A stretch of 64,000 nucleotides of DNA, from the NCBI RefSeq assembly GCF_001941945.1, contig NZ_CP015583.1:1-64000 (forward strand), given 5' to 3'. Made by a program: the position numbers and the translations under genes. Shown here one piece after another: positions 53,520-63,336 of this stretch; positions within the stretch are counted from its first letter, which is position 1, and each line of letters begins with the position of its first letter. The notes below the pieces were generated by a model. It ran no database searches, was not told the origin of the DNA, and saw only the letters and a program-made list of their open reading frames with translations. The DNA is from Roseomonas gilardii. GTDB taxonomy: Bacteria; Pseudomonadota; Alphaproteobacteria; Acetobacterales; Acetobacteraceae.

Positions 53520-55253
53520 TCAGTGATTCCGGTCCATGGTGGTGGCGGATGGCGTATCCGCCGCGGCGGCGATCTCGGCGAGGAGCACCTTCGGCAGCAG
53601 CTTGCCGACGGGGCTGCGCGGCAGCGCCTCGCGGAATTCGATGGCGCGCGGCATCTCGTGACGTCCGAGACGGTCCGCCAGGAATTCCATCAGTTCTTCC
53701 AGGGAGAAGGTGGCGGCTCCCGCCTTGAGCTTCAGATAGGCCTTCGCCGATTGCCCGCGATAGCTGTCCGGTACGCCGATGACGATCACCTCCTCGACGG
53801 ATGGATGCTCGTAGATCGCGTTCTCGATCACCGCCGGATACACGTTGAAGCCGGATGAGATGATCATGTTCTTGCGGCGATCCACGATCTCGAAGAGACC
53901 CGTATCGTCCATGCGCCCCATGTCGCCGGTAAGGAACCAGCCATCCCGAAAGGCCGCCGCCGTTCCCGCCTCGTCATTCAGGTAGCCCTTGAACACGTTG
54001 GGGCCACGGATGGCGATTTCCCCGACATCCCCGGGCTTCAACTCCTGAGAGGGATCGTCCTGGGACACGATGCGCATCGCGAGCCCGGGAAGTGGCGCAC
54101 CGATCAGCCCGGGCCGGCGCGGCGTGCGATAGGGCACGCGGGATCCCGCGGGTCCGGTCTCCGTCATGCCCCAGCCATTGTTCAACTGGTTGCCGATGAT
54201 GGCCTCGATCCTTGCCTGCACCTCGAACGGCAAGGGCGCGCCACCCGAGACGCAGGATTTGAGGGAGGAGAAGTCCACCGCCTCGACGCCCGGCCGGTTC
54301 AGCAGCGACACCCACATGGTGGGCACGCCGGAGAACTGGCTGGCCTTCAGCTCCGCCACGTCCCGGATCAGCGTCTCGACATCGAAGCGCTGGCGAAGAA
54401 GGATCTGGTTGCCGTCGCGCAGGTGGCGCAGGAGCACGGTGGTCAGCGCATAGATGTGGAACAGCGGCAGGACGGCAATGACCTTTTCCGCTCCGGGGAT
54501 GAGCGGCCGGCTGCCGTCCTGCCAGAGGCGATACATGCTCACCGCCGATGTCAGGTTGCCATGGCTCAGCATGGCGGCTTTCGGCAGGCCGGTGGTTCCG
54601 CCCGTGAACTGCAGCACGGCGATGTCATCGACGGACGGAAGTGCCGCCGTGACGGGCGCATCGCTGAGAAGGCCCGACATCTCCCGAACACCCGCCCGAT
54701 GTGGGATGGGCAGGGCGGCGACTTCGCCCACGCCATACCGGCTGTCATCCCCGACGATAACCTCGTCCACGATGTGCGCGTCCAGCATGTCCAGCGCACT
54801 GGGCAGGAAGCCCGGGAGGTTGGTCGTGACGATGCGGCGGCTCTGCGTCGCTTCCAGCTTGTGGATGATCTCCCGGCGGGCATCCAGGGCGCTGATATGC
54901 ACGACCCTCGCCCCGAGCCGCGTCAGGGCGAAGAAGGAGACCGGATGATACGCGGTGTTCGGAAGCAGGAGCGCCACATTGTCCCCATGCCCGATCCCCG
55001 AGGCCGCGAAGCCGCTCGCGAGGCGCTCGACCTCCTTCCCGAGGGCCTCGTAGCTCAGCACATGGCCGCGGAACTCCAGAGCCGGCGCCGCGCCGCGATG
55101 GGCGACGGCCGTCGCCAGGAGCTCGGGCAGGGTGGTGATCTCCAGTGGCGCGGTCCAGTCGCAGAGATCCGGAAAGCTCTCCATCCATGGATGGCGCACC
55201 GCCTCGCCGGCATCCCGCGCCGACCTGCCTTCCCGTGCCTGTTCCGCCGCCAT
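53520..55253 (-). CDS. pimA: AMP-forming acyl-CoA synthetase (PimA-like dicarboxylate-CoA ligase)
   Basis: A 577-residue ANL-superfamily ligase. The phosphate loop is VLQFTGGTTGLPKAAMLSHG (~residues 213-232), then NNGWGMTETGPAG (A5 motif), TGDMGRMDDTGLFEIVDRRK (A7-A8 hinge) and a C-terminal SPVGKLLPKVL with the catalytic Lys. It activates a carboxylate with ATP and CoA, and by position the substrate is a mid-chain dicarboxylate such as pimelate. The start overlaps the pimF stop by one base. Substrate identity is inference from the cluster. Confidence 0.88.
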   Translation of the reverse strand: MAAEQAREGRSARDAGEAVRHPWMESFPDLCDWTAPLEITTLPELLATAVAHRGAAPALEFRGHVLSYEALGKEVERLASGFAASGIGHGDNVALLLPNTAYHPVSFFALTRLGARVVHISALDARREIIHKLEATQSRRIVTTNLPGFLPSALDMLDAHIVDEVIVGDDSRYGVGEVAALPIPHRAGVREMSGLLSDAPVTAALPSVDDIAVLQFTGGTTGLPKAAMLSHGNLTSAVSMYRLWQDGSRPLIPGAEKVIAVLPLFHIYALTTVLLRHLRDGNQILLRQRFDVETLIRDVAELKASQFSGVPTMWVSLLNRPGVEAVDFSSLKSCVSGGAPLPFEVQARIEAIIGNQLNNGWGMTETGPAGSRVPYRTPRRPGLIGAPLPGLAMRIVSQDDPSQELKPGDVGEIAIRGPNVFKGYLNDEAGTAAAFRDGWFLTGDMGRMDDTGLFEIVDRRKNMIISSGFNVYPAVIENAIYEHPSVEEVIVIGVPDSYRGQSAKAYLKLKAGAATFSLEELMEFLADRLGRHEMPRAIEFREALPRSPVGKLLPKVLLAEIAAAADTPSATTMDRNH

Positions 55254-57331
55254 CAGGCTGCCTCCCGTCCGGCGAAGGTTCCGGAACCCAGCGAGAGGCG
55301 GCGCAGGAGCGGAGAGGGCTGAAGGCTCTCGTCGCCGCTCTCCTCGGCCAGCCGCTCCAGTTCCGTGACGATCCGGGCGAGCCCAACGCCCTCGGCCCAG
55401 TGCATCGGCCCCCCGGTGACGGCGGGCCAGTTGTAGCCGTTCACCCAGATCAGATCGATGTCGCCGGCCCGGGCGGCGATCCCCTCATCGAGGATCCGCG
55501 CGCCCTCGTTGACCATCGGGTAGAAGAGGCGCGCCAGGATCTCCTCTTCGCTGAACCTTCGCCGGGTGATGCCCCGGCTTTCGGAGAGCGAGGCGATGAG
55601 GGTCTCGACCTCTGGGTTCCGGCTGCCGCTGCGGGCTCCGTCGGGATAGAGGTAGAAGCCGCGGCCGGTCTTCTGCCCGAAATGCCCCTGTTCCGCGAGC
55701 GCATCCGCCACCGGGGACTTCGCGCCGGTGGCCTTGCGCGCCCGCCACCCGATATCGATCCCGGCAAGATCCATCATGGCGAAGGGGCCCATGCGGAAGC
55801 CGAACCGGGTGACGGCCGTGTCCACCTCATGGGGCAAAGCGCCCGCCAGGAGCAGCCGCTCCGCGGCCTGGGTCCGCTTCGCCAGCATGCGGTTGCCGAC
55901 GAAGCCGTAGCACACGCCGACGACGACCGGCAGCTTGCCGAGGCGGCGGCCGAGTTCCATGGCGGTCACCAGCACATCCGGCGCCGTCTCCGCAGCCCGG
56001 ACCACTTCCAGCAGGCGCATCACATTCGCCGGGCTGAAGAAGTGCAGGCCGACCACATCCTGGGGCCTGCCGCTGGCGGCGGCGATCGCATCGACATCCA
56101 GATAGGAGGTGTTGGTGGCCAGGATGGTGCCGGGCCGCGTCAGCTCCCCCAGCCGACCGAAGATCTCCGACTTCACGCCCATATCCTCGAAGGCGGCTTC
56201 CACCACGATGTCGGAGGAGGCCGCGGCGTCCAGCCCCACGGCGGAGGCGATGAGGGCGAGGCGCTGCTCCATGGCCTCCCCGGACAGTGATCCCCGCTTC
56301 ACCGAAGCTTCGTAGTTGCTGCGGATGCGCGACATCCCCGCTTCCACGGCCTTCTCCTGCACGTCGATGAGGGTCACCGGAATGCCCGCTTGGGCGAAGC
56401 ACATGGCGATGCCGCCGCCCATCGTGCCGGCGCCGATCACGGCGGCCCGCGCGATGGGACGTGCCTTCACCTCCCGGCCGATACCCGGCAGACGGGCGGC
56501 TTCCCGCTCCGCGAAGAAGAGATAGCGCTGCGCCTTCGCGCTCGGATGGACCACCAGCTCCTGGAAATGCGCCCGCTCCGCCGCGAGGGCGGTCGCGAAG
56601 GGCCGGTCGAAGCAGCCGCGGACGGCATCGACCAGGGCCGGTACATTGGGGGCGAGGCCGGGTCGCTTCAGCGCCGACGCCGCGGCGGCCTCGAAGGCGC
56701 TCCGGTCGGCTTCGGTCAGGCGATCGGAACGGTCCCGCACCTTGGACCATGTGCCCGCCTCGGCCAGTTGCAGCGCCAGGGCGGATGCGGCGTCGAGAAG
56801 GTTCTCGGGTGCCACCACCTTGTCGATCATGCCAAGCGCCAGGGCGCGCTCCGCGCCGACCGGCTCGCCCGAGAGCATGAGAGCGAAGGCCGGTGCCGCG
56901 CCGGTGAGGCGTGGAAGGCGCTGGGTGCCTCCGGCACCGGGGATGATCCCGAGCCTGATCTCCGGAAGGCCGAGCCTGGCGCCGGGGCCCGCCACCCGCG
57001 CGTGGCAGGCCATGGCCAGCTCCAGGCCGCCCCCGAGCGCGGCGCCGCCCATGGCGGCCACGACCGGCTTGGAGGCATCCTCTATGGCGGCCACGATGTC
57101 GGGCAGGGAAGGGGGCACGGGCGGCTTGCCGAATTCCGAGATATCGGCGCCCGCCACGAACAGCTTGCCGGCGGCTGTCAGCACGATGGCCCTGACGCCG
57201 TCATCGGCGCAGGCGGCGACGATTGCCTCGGAGATGGCGGCGCGCACAGCAGCGCCCAGGGCATTCACGGGCGGATGGTCGATGGTGACGACGGCGACTT
57301 CGCCCCTGGTCGTGGCGTGAACAGGATGCAT
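55253..57331 (-). CDS. pimF: Enoyl-CoA hydratase / 3-hydroxyacyl-CoA dehydrogenase fusion (PimF/FadJ-like)
   Basis: 692 residues, two enzymes in one chain. The crotonase domain (~1-190) has [12 protein letters not shown] (oxyanion) and [20 protein letters not shown] (catalytic Glu). From ~290 a Rossmann domain has [20 protein letters not shown], then [18 protein letters not shown] (catalytic His), [16 protein letters not shown], and a helical C-terminal pair with [19 protein letters not shown]. It hydrates the enoyl-CoA and oxidises the 3-hydroxyacyl-CoA. It is the first gene of the leftward pim operon, with a palindrome 20-36 bases before its ATG. Confidence 0.92.
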   Translation of the reverse strand: MHPVHATTRGEVAVVTIDHPPVNALGAAVRAAISEAIVAACADDGVRAIVLTAAGKLFVAGADISEFGKPPVPPSLPDIVAAIEDASKPVVAAMGGAALGGGLELAMACHARVAGPGARLGLPEIRLGIIPGAGGTQRLPRLTGAAPAFALMLSGEPVGAERALALGMIDKVVAPENLLDAASALALQLAEAGTWSKVRDRSDRLTEADRSAFEAAAASALKRPGLAPNVPALVDAVRGCFDRPFATALAAERAHFQELVVHPSAKAQRYLFFAEREAARLPGIGREVKARPIARAAVIGAGTMGGGIAMCFAQAGIPVTLIDVQEKAVEAGMSRIRSNYEASVKRGSLSGEAMEQRLALIASAVGLDAAASSDIVVEAAFEDMGVKSEIFGRLGELTRPGTILATNTSYLDVDAIAAASGRPQDVVGLHFFSPANVMRLLEVVRAAETAPDVLVTAMELGRRLGKLPVVVGVCYGFVGNRMLAKRTQAAERLLLAGALPHEVDTAVTRFGFRMGPFAMMDLAGIDIGWRARKATGAKSPVADALAEQGHFGQKTGRGFYLYPDGARSGSRNPEVETLIASLSESRGITRRRFSEEEILARLFYPMVNEGARILDEGIAARAGDIDLIWVNGYNWPAVTGGPMHWAEGVGLARIVTELERLAEESGDESLQPSPLLRRLSLGSGTFAGREAA

Positions 57332-57350
57332 CGTGCTTCCTTCCCCGATT

Positions 57351-57367
57351 ATTCTGCAATGCGGAAT
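57351..57367. promoter_or_regulatory. Palindromic operator candidate upstream of pimF
   Basis: ATTCTGC-AAT-GCGGAAT is a 7+7 inverted repeat with one mismatch, ending 20 bases before the pimF ATG. It resembles the short GC-cored, AT-flanked sites of IclR-type regulators, but that is only a resemblance. Its position would block transcription or leader clearance. Confidence 0.4.
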
Positions 57368-57466
57368 TGAAAACCACTTTTCAAACCTAATGGCGTCTGC
57401 AGGGTACGAATGTCAAGGCGATTGGCTACTGCCGTGGTCAAGGAGGCACCGCGAAGACCGTCGATG

Positions 57467-57503
57467 TTCTGTTGTGCAGAATTTCCGTTCGCAAAAGTTG
57501 ACA
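57467..57503 (+). promoter_or_regulatory. Second palindrome and -35-like box in the divergent pim/transporter gap
   Basis: TTCTG-N5-CAGAA (57467-57481) shares the TTCTG half-site with the pimF-proximal palindrome. TTGACA at 57498-57503 is a perfect -35 consensus facing the transporter genes, though no good -10 follows at 16-18 bases. The whole gap (57332-57775) is locally less G+C-rich than its flanks and holds no gene I can support. Confidence 0.35.
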
Positions 57504-57775
57504 TGTGTGGAGCGGCGATGGCATCAATCGCCCGTCCGGAGACCTAGCCGTCGAAGGACTAAGACGCGGGCGAACAGCACGCTGGACGGAGGAACGTAGG
57601 CGATGGGGGCGATGTCCCGCCCCATCATGACATTCCCTTGTCTTCGACGCTGTCCTCGCCCCGATGCAGGGCGAAATGCCCTCCGAGGTCCCGTCTTCAA
57701 CGGGGCCGGGATCAGTCGTCCATACGGATCGGGCCGGGCGTGACTTCGGTGCCGGACGTGTTCAGGGAGGAAGTT

Positions 57776-58951
57776 GTGGTCCGCAGAACGATCGCATCAG
57801 CAGCTCTTGCCCTCGTCTTCTCCGCGGGCCTCGCGGGAGCACGGGCGCAGGAGGCTCAGACCATCGTGGTCGGCGCCCATATGCCCCTGACCGGTACCCT
57901 CGCCCGGTCCGGGCAGGCCTTCAACGAAGGCATGCAGGTGGCCGCCATGATGTGCAACGCGGAGTCGCCGCGCCACAAGATCAGGATCGACCTCATCGAC
58001 GACGAGAGCACGCCCGCGAAGGCCGTTTCCGCCGTCGAGAAGCTGTCCTCGGACGGTGCGGTGGCGATCATCGGCGGCTATGGCTCGAACATCATCGGCC
58101 CGTCCTCCGATGCCGCGAACAAGCTCGGCAAGGTGTACATCACCGCCGGCGCGGTCAGCGACGAGCTCACCCAGCGCGGGCTGAAGACCTTCTTCCGCAT
58201 CAACAACAACGCCGGCTACCAGCGCGGCGTCGTCACGCTTCTTTCCGACCTGAAGCCGGAGAAGATCTCCATCGTGGCCTCCACGCGGGAGGCGCCGGCG
58301 CTCCTCGCGGAAGGGCTGGAGAAGGACCTCACCGCCCGGGGGGTCAAGGTGACGGTGCACAAGTTCGACCCGGCCATCACCGACTTCAAGCCGATCATCA
58401 ACAAGATCAAGATCCAGGACAAGCCGGACATCATCATGATGTCGGGCTACGAGAACGACTATGTCGGGATCATCCGCGCCGCCAAGGTGCTGAAGCCTGG
58501 CGTGAAGCTGCTCGTCGGCACCTGGTCCCTGGCGACGCCGAAGATGTATGCCGACTTTCCGGATCTGATGAACAACGTCGTCGGCACCTCCTTCCTGCCC
58601 TTTCCTGTCCAGATGAAGAGCGAGGAGGGAAAGACGTTCGGCGAGCTCTACAAGAAGACCTATGGCAAGGAGATCGAATATCTCTCGACCCTGAGCTTCG
58701 TCGAGACACGGATCCTCTGCGAGGCGATCTTCCGGAGCGCCGAGGCCGGCACCCTGTCCAAGGGCGGGCTTGCCGATGAGATGCGCAAGACCGATCGCGA
58801 CACCATGCTCGGCCGCATCCAGTTCGACCAGTCCGGCGACAATCCGAATTTCACGCTCTCCATGGGGCAGCATCGCAACGGGCAGATCGTCCTGGTGTCC
58901 CCCCGCGCCACGGCCACCGGGGAAATCGTCTATCCCGGCCTGCCCTGGTGA
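57776..58951 (+). CDS. LIV-type ABC transporter periplasmic binding protein
   Basis: A 391-residue type I periplasmic binding protein. The GTG at 57776 directly follows GGGAGGA and gives a clean signal peptide (RRTIASAALALVFSAGLAGA, cleavage near ARAQ). The mature protein has VVGAHMPLTGTLARSGQAFN, RIDLIDDESTPAKAVSAVEK, AIIGGYGSNIIGPSSDAANK and DIIMMSGYENDYVGIIRAAK. LIV-family binding proteins serve amino acids but also aromatic and dicarboxylic acids. Divergence from pimF suggests a diacid ligand. The upstream in-frame extension to 57638 is not protein-like. Confidence 0.88.
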   Translation: MVRRTIASAALALVFSAGLAGARAQEAQTIVVGAHMPLTGTLARSGQAFNEGMQVAAMMCNAESPRHKIRIDLIDDESTPAKAVSAVEKLSSDGAVAIIGGYGSNIIGPSSDAANKLGKVYITAGAVSDELTQRGLKTFFRINNNAGYQRGVVTLLSDLKPEKISIVASTREAPALLAEGLEKDLTARGVKVTVHKFDPAITDFKPIINKIKIQDKPDIIMMSGYENDYVGIIRAAKVLKPGVKLLVGTWSLATPKMYADFPDLMNNVVGTSFLPFPVQMKSEEGKTFGELYKKTYGKEIEYLSTLSFVETRILCEAIFRSAEAGTLSKGGLADEMRKTDRDTMLGRIQFDQSGDNPNFTLSMGQHRNGQIVLVSPRATATGEIVYPGLPW

Positions 58952-58999
58952 TGGCCCCGATGCTCTTCCGCAACGGCCCAGCTTCCTCACCGAGGTGAC

Positions 59000-59872
59000 A
59001 TGACCGAGCTCATCCTACAGGCGCTGTTCTCCGGGGTGCTGATCGGCAGCGTCTATGCGCTGGTCGCACTGGGCCTGGCCCTTGCCTTCGGGGCCATGCG
59101 CATCATCAACCTGGCGCATGGCGAGCTGGTGCTTCTTGCGGCCTATATGGCGTATTTCACGGAGGCACGCGCCGGGCTGAACCCCTATGCCGCCATCCCG
59201 CTGGCACTCCTCGCCGTCCTGCTGGTGAGTTGGGGGCTGGTTTTCCTCGTGAGCCGGATCAAGGAGCATCGCGAGCTGAACTCGCTGATCCTGACCTTCG
59301 CCATCGGGATCATCCTCACCAACGCCATCCTGCTCGTCTTCACGAGCGATGTCCGTACCACCGGCTCCGCCACGCTCCAGGACGCCGTCTCCCTCGGCGA
59401 TCTCTTCGCGATGCGCGGCGAGATCGTCGCCTTCTTCGTCTCGCTGCTGCTGATGGGCTTCCTGTGGTGGTGGCTGAAATCCAGCTGGTACGGCCGCGCC
59501 GTGCGGGCCGTATCCTCCAACCGTGACGCGGCGCGGCTGATGGGCATCAATCCTGCGCGCATCGAAACGGCATCCTTCCTGGTGGCGGGAACCCTGGCCG
59601 CCTTCGCCGGCGTGGCGCTCTACACCATGAGCGTCATCCAGCCCGCCACCGGACACGCGCTGACCGTGAAGGCCTTCATCATCACGGTGCTGGCGGGCGT
59701 CGGATCGATACCCGGCGTCTTCCTCGGAGCCATTCTCCTCGGCGTCACGGAGGCGCTGACCGTGACGCTCGCCTCGTCCGCCCTCCAGGAACTGGCCGGA
59801 ATGGTCCTCTTCCTGCTGGTGCTCTTCCTTATGCCGAACGGCCTGTTCGGTGCGCGTGCCCGGCGCGGATGA
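59000..59872 (+). CDS. Branched-chain-type ABC permease LivH-like
   Basis: 290 residues, about eight helices. LILQALFSGVLIGSVYALVA, GLALAFGAMRIINLAHGELV (LivH hallmark), a cytosolic EAA-like segment NRDAARLMGINPARIETASF, and AFIITVLAGVGSIPGVFLGA near the C-terminus are standard. It forms half of the inner-membrane channel. Its last four bases overlap the LivM-like start (ATGA), so the permeases are coupled. Confidence 0.92.
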   Translation: MTELILQALFSGVLIGSVYALVALGLALAFGAMRIINLAHGELVLLAAYMAYFTEARAGLNPYAAIPLALLAVLLVSWGLVFLVSRIKEHRELNSLILTFAIGIILTNAILLVFTSDVRTTGSATLQDAVSLGDLFAMRGEIVAFFVSLLLMGFLWWWLKSSWYGRAVRAVSSNRDAARLMGINPARIETASFLVAGTLAAFAGVALYTMSVIQPATGHALTVKAFIITVLAGVGSIPGVFLGAILLGVTEALTVTLASSALQELAGMVLFLLVLFLMPNGLFGARARRG

Positions 59873-60891
59873 AGGTCGATAGAATGTCCGCAACCTCCAC
59901 CCTCGGCCGCCATGCGCAGCCGCGTCACAACCGCCTTTTCATGTTCGTGGGCGGCTTCGTCCTCGTCCTGGCGATCCTGCCCCTGATCGCCGGTGCCAGC
60001 CCCTATCTCCTGGGTCTGCTCATCTCGGCGCTGATCCTGTCCGGCCTTGCCCTGTCCTGGGCCCTGCTGGGTAATCTCGGCGGCATGGTCTCTTTCGGCC
60101 ATGCCGCCTTCTTCGGCGTGGGCTCCTATGCCTCGGCCCTGCTGGCGGGAAAGCTCGGGCTGCCGGTGCTTCTGGCCATCCCGCTCGGCGGCCTCTCCGC
60201 GACGATTGCATCGCTCGCCATGCTTCCCGCGTTGCGCCTGTCCGGGCCGTATTTCGCGCTCGCCATCCTCGCCTATGCGCAGATCTTCCGCATCCTCGCG
60301 ACGGAGCTGGACTGGCTGACCGGCGGATCGGCCGGGTTGCAGAGATATCCCGGCCTGCCGGACATCCTGGGCCTGGACCTCGCCAGCCGCGCGGGGAGCT
60401 ATGTTCTCGTCCTGGTCGCTGTTGTCCTGTCCGCCCTGGTCTACATGGCTATCCGGCGCAGCCACACGGGCACCGCGCTTCGCGCCATCGCCGACAGCGA
60501 GGACGCCACCCGCGTCGTGGGGGTCAACTCGACGCTTCTGAAGACCTGGATGCTGCTCCTCTCGGCCTTCATCGCCGGCGTGTTCGGGGCCCTGAACGCC
60601 CATATCATCGGCTTCCTGGAGCCCGACTACGCCTTCTCCGGCACCTGGAGCGTCATGCCCATCATCGCCGCGGTCTTCGGCGGCTACCGCACCGTGCTGG
60701 GCCCCGTGCTGGGCGCGGTGGTGATCTACCTCTTCGATCAGGTCATCGCGAAGAGCCTGATCCCCGTCGGGCACCAGATCCTGCTCGGCGTGGTGCTGGC
60801 TGTCATGGTGCTGATCGCGCCCAACGGGCTCGCCGGCCTGATGTCCCGGTTCCGCGCCAAGTTCGGGGAAAAGAGCCATGCTGGAGCTTGA
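59869..60891 (+). CDS. Branched-chain-type ABC permease LivM-like
   Basis: 340 residues. LSWALLGNLGGMVSFGHAAFFGVGSYASA is represented by the hallmark GMVSFGHAAFFGVGSYASAL, followed by LRLSGPYFALAILAYAQIF, the coupling loop SEDATRVVGVNSTLLKTWML, and IIAAVFGGYRTVLGPVLGA. A second in-frame ATG (59884) exists, but 59869 overlaps the LivH stop. The C-terminus overlaps the next gene's start by 14 bases. Second half of the import channel. Confidence 0.92.
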   Translation: MKVDRMSATSTLGRHAQPRHNRLFMFVGGFVLVLAILPLIAGASPYLLGLLISALILSGLALSWALLGNLGGMVSFGHAAFFGVGSYASALLAGKLGLPVLLAIPLGGLSATIASLAMLPALRLSGPYFALAILAYAQIFRILATELDWLTGGSAGLQRYPGLPDILGLDLASRAGSYVLVLVAVVLSALVYMAIRRSHTGTALRAIADSEDATRVVGVNSTLLKTWMLLLSAFIAGVFGALNAHIIGFLEPDYAFSGTWSVMPIIAAVFGGYRTVLGPVLGAVVIYLFDQVIAKSLIPVGHQILLGVVLAVMVLIAPNGLAGLMSRFRAKFGEKSHAGA

Positions 60892-61588
60892 TGCCGTCAC
60901 CGTCCGCTTCGGCGGGCTCACCGCTCTCTCCAACATCTCCTTCGGGATCGGGAAGGGGGAGATCCTGGGGCTTGTCGGCCCCAACGGCGCCGGCAAGACG
61001 ACGCTGTTCAACTGCATATCCGGCCTGGTGAAGGCCCGTGGACGCATCGCCTTCGAGGGGAGGGATATTATCCGCCTGCCTCTCCACAGGCGGGCACGCG
61101 TGGGGATCGGCAGGACCTTCCAGATCACCCAGCCCATGCACCATCTCTCGGTCCGGGAGAATCTCGCGGTGGCGCAGGTCTTCGGGGCGGGACGGTTCGA
61201 CCCGGCCAGGATCGACGAGATCCTCTCCGTGATGGAACTGTCCCACAAGGCGGATCTCGATGCCGCCACCTCCCTGGCCCTGCAGGAGCTCAAGCGCCTG
61301 GAGATCGCCAAGGCGCTGGCGACCGAGCCGAAGCTCCTTCTTCTCGACGAGGTGCTGGCGGGGCTCGAAAGCAACGCGAAACGCCAGTTCATGCTGAAGC
61401 TGAAGGAACTCCACCGTCTCTTCGGCCTGACCATCGTGATCGTGGAGCATGACATCGAGACGATCTCCGGGCTTTGCAGCCGCGCCGTCGTGCTGAGCTT
61501 TGGTCAGCTCATCGCCGACGGAACCCCCGACGAGGTCTTCCGCGATCCGGCGGTGATGGAAAGCTATACGGGGACCGCCCATGCTTGA
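60878..61588 (+). CDS. LivG-like ABC ATPase
   Basis: 236 residues. MLELDAVTVRFGGLTALSNI opens it, Walker A is GLVGPNGAGKTTLFNCISGL, the Q-loop area is RTFQITQPMHHLSVRENLAV, and the signature region is the atypical LALQELKRLEIAKALATEPK in place of LSxGQQ. Walker B is LLLLDEVLAGLESN (E-V-L-A, typical of LivG), and the switch His is in VIVEHDIETISGLC. This LivG is short by about 15-20 residues because of a compact helical domain. It overlaps livF by 8 bases. Confidence 0.9.
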   Translation: MLELDAVTVRFGGLTALSNISFGIGKGEILGLVGPNGAGKTTLFNCISGLVKARGRIAFEGRDIIRLPLHRRARVGIGRTFQITQPMHHLSVRENLAVAQVFGAGRFDPARIDEILSVMELSHKADLDAATSLALQELKRLEIAKALATEPKLLLLDEVLAGLESNAKRQFMLKLKELHRLFGLTIVIVEHDIETISGLCSRAVVLSFGQLIADGTPDEVFRDPAVMESYTGTAHA

Positions 61589-62288
61589 GACCCGCCACCT
61601 GACATCCGGATACGGCGCCATCACCGTCCTCTGGGATCTCAGCCTCACCTTCCGGGAGGGAGCGCTCACCGCCATCGTGGGGCCGAACGGGGCGGGGAAG
61701 ACCACCCTGCTGCGCACGCTGGTCGGCCTGCTCCCCTATCAGGGCGAGGTCCTGCTCGGTGGCGAGCCGATCCGACGCAAGACCTGGGATCTGGTTGGGG
61801 AGGGGATCGTCATGGTTCCGGAGGGCCGGTTGCTCTTCCGCGACATGACCGTGGAGGAAAATCTCTGCCTGGGCGCCTATCCCAAGCGGTGCCGGAACGA
61901 AATGGCGGCCAACCTCGATCGCGTCTATGCCTTCTTCCCCCGTCTGAAGGAGCGGCGCCAGCAGATCGCCGGTTCGCTTTCCGGCGGCGAGGCCCAGATG
62001 GTGGCGATGGGGCGCGGGCTGATGGCCAAGCCGCGGATCCTTCTCATCGACGAACCGTCTTTGGGGCTGGCTCCGGTCATCGTCAACGAGGTGTTCGACA
62101 TCATCCGCCGGCTGAAGTCCGACGGCATCACCATCGTGCTGATCGAGCAGAACACCCGGATGGCCCTCGCGGTGGCCGACGATGTCCATCTGATGCGCTC
62201 GGGCAAGGTCGTTCTGTCGGAACCGGCGGCCGGCATGGACCTCGACCGCCTGCATGATTTCTACTTTGCGCGGGAGGTGGTGAACTGA
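61581..62288 (+). CDS. LivF-like ABC ATPase
   Basis: 235 residues. LETRHLTSGYGAITVLWDLS, Walker A in VGPNGAGKTTLLRTLVGLLP, GIVMVPEGRLLFRDMTVEEN (LivF hallmark), the signature LSGGEAQMVAMGRGLMAKP, Walker B in ILLIDEPSLGLAPVIVNEVF and the switch region IVLIEQNTRMALAVADDVHL (Gln-Asn where other classes have His) are present. With LivG it energises the importer. The stop overlaps the next ATG by one base. Confidence 0.93.
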   Translation: MLETRHLTSGYGAITVLWDLSLTFREGALTAIVGPNGAGKTTLLRTLVGLLPYQGEVLLGGEPIRRKTWDLVGEGIVMVPEGRLLFRDMTVEENLCLGAYPKRCRNEMAANLDRVYAFFPRLKERRQQIAGSLSGGEAQMVAMGRGLMAKPRILLIDEPSLGLAPVIVNEVFDIIRRLKSDGITIVLIEQNTRMALAVADDVHLMRSGKVVLSEPAAGMDLDRLHDFYFAREVVN

Positions 62289-63277
62289 TGGAAAATTCCA
62301 GCCGAGCGCTGCCGCCGCTGTTCCGCGACAAGCTCGCCCTGCCCGTGATCGCGTCGCCGATGTTCATCGTCTCCCGGCCGGAGCTCGTCGTCGCCGAATG
62401 CCTCTCGGGCATCGTCGGTTCCTTCCCGGCGCTGAACGCCCGCGCACCGGACACGCTCGACGGATGGCTGACGCGGATCGAGGCGGAGCTCGCGGCCGCC
62501 CGCGCCGCGGATCCCGGTCGCAGGATCGCCCCCTTCGCCGTGAACCAGATCGTGCATGCCTCGAACGACCGTCTGGGGCAGGACATGGAAACCTGCGTCG
62601 CGCATCAGGTGCCGCTCATCATCACCTCGCTGCGCGCTCCCGGCGAGGTCGTTCGTCAGGTCCACTCCTATGGCGGCCTCGTCTTCCACGATGTCACGAC
62701 GATCCGCCATGCCGAGAAGGCCCTGGAAGCCGGCGTCGATGGCCTGATCCTGGTCTGCGCCGGAGCGGGCGGCCATGCCGGCACGCTCAGCCCCTTCGCC
62801 CTCCTCGCGGAAGTGCGCCGGATCTATGACGGTCCGGTCGCGCTCGCCGGCGCCATCGCAACGGGGGACGCCATTCTTGCGGCACAGGCGCTCGGTGCCG
62901 ACTTCGCCTATATGGGGACCCGCTTCATCGCGACGGAGGAGGCGAATGCGTCCTCGTCCTACAAGGAGATGATCAACGCCGCGAGCGCGTCCGACATTCT
63001 CTACTCGTCCTTCTTCACCGGCGTTCCCGGAAACTACCTGAAGCCAAGCATCGTGGCGTCCGGGCTCGATCCCGAGGCACTGCCTTCCCTGGATAAGAGC
63101 TCCATGAATTTCGGAACGGCGAAGGTGAAGCCTTGGCGTAACATCTGGGGTGCCGGCCAGGGGGTCGGTGCGATCACGGATGCGCCTCCCGTGGCGGAAG
63201 TGGTGGAGCGGCTGTCGCGCGAGTACCGGGATGCCCTCGCCCGTCTTTCCCGGGTGGCCGCGACATTTCCAGTCTAG
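62288..63277 (+). CDS. Nitronate monooxygenase-family flavoprotein
   Basis: A 329-residue FMN TIM barrel of the NMO / 2-nitropropane dioxygenase family. [20 protein letters not shown] (FMN phosphate loop), [70 protein letters not shown] (with the conserved His) and [20 protein letters not shown] are typical. True members oxidise alkyl nitronates, but many relatives act as enoyl-type or quinone reductases. Position inside the transporter operon, before a crotonase, hints at an accessory role in unusual acyl-CoA metabolism; that is speculation. Confidence 0.85.
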   Translation: MENSSRALPPLFRDKLALPVIASPMFIVSRPELVVAECLSGIVGSFPALNARAPDTLDGWLTRIEAELAAARAADPGRRIAPFAVNQIVHASNDRLGQDMETCVAHQVPLIITSLRAPGEVVRQVHSYGGLVFHDVTTIRHAEKALEAGVDGLILVCAGAGGHAGTLSPFALLAEVRRIYDGPVALAGAIATGDAILAAQALGADFAYMGTRFIATEEANASSSYKEMINAASASDILYSSFFTGVPGNYLKPSIVASGLDPEALPSLDKSSMNFGTAKVKPWRNIWGAGQGVGAITDAPPVAEVVERLSREYRDALARLSRVAATFPV

Positions 63278-63336
63278 TCGCCACCCGGCAGATCCGCGGC
63301 TCACACGATCAGACCCACAGCATGAAAGGCCCGGTG

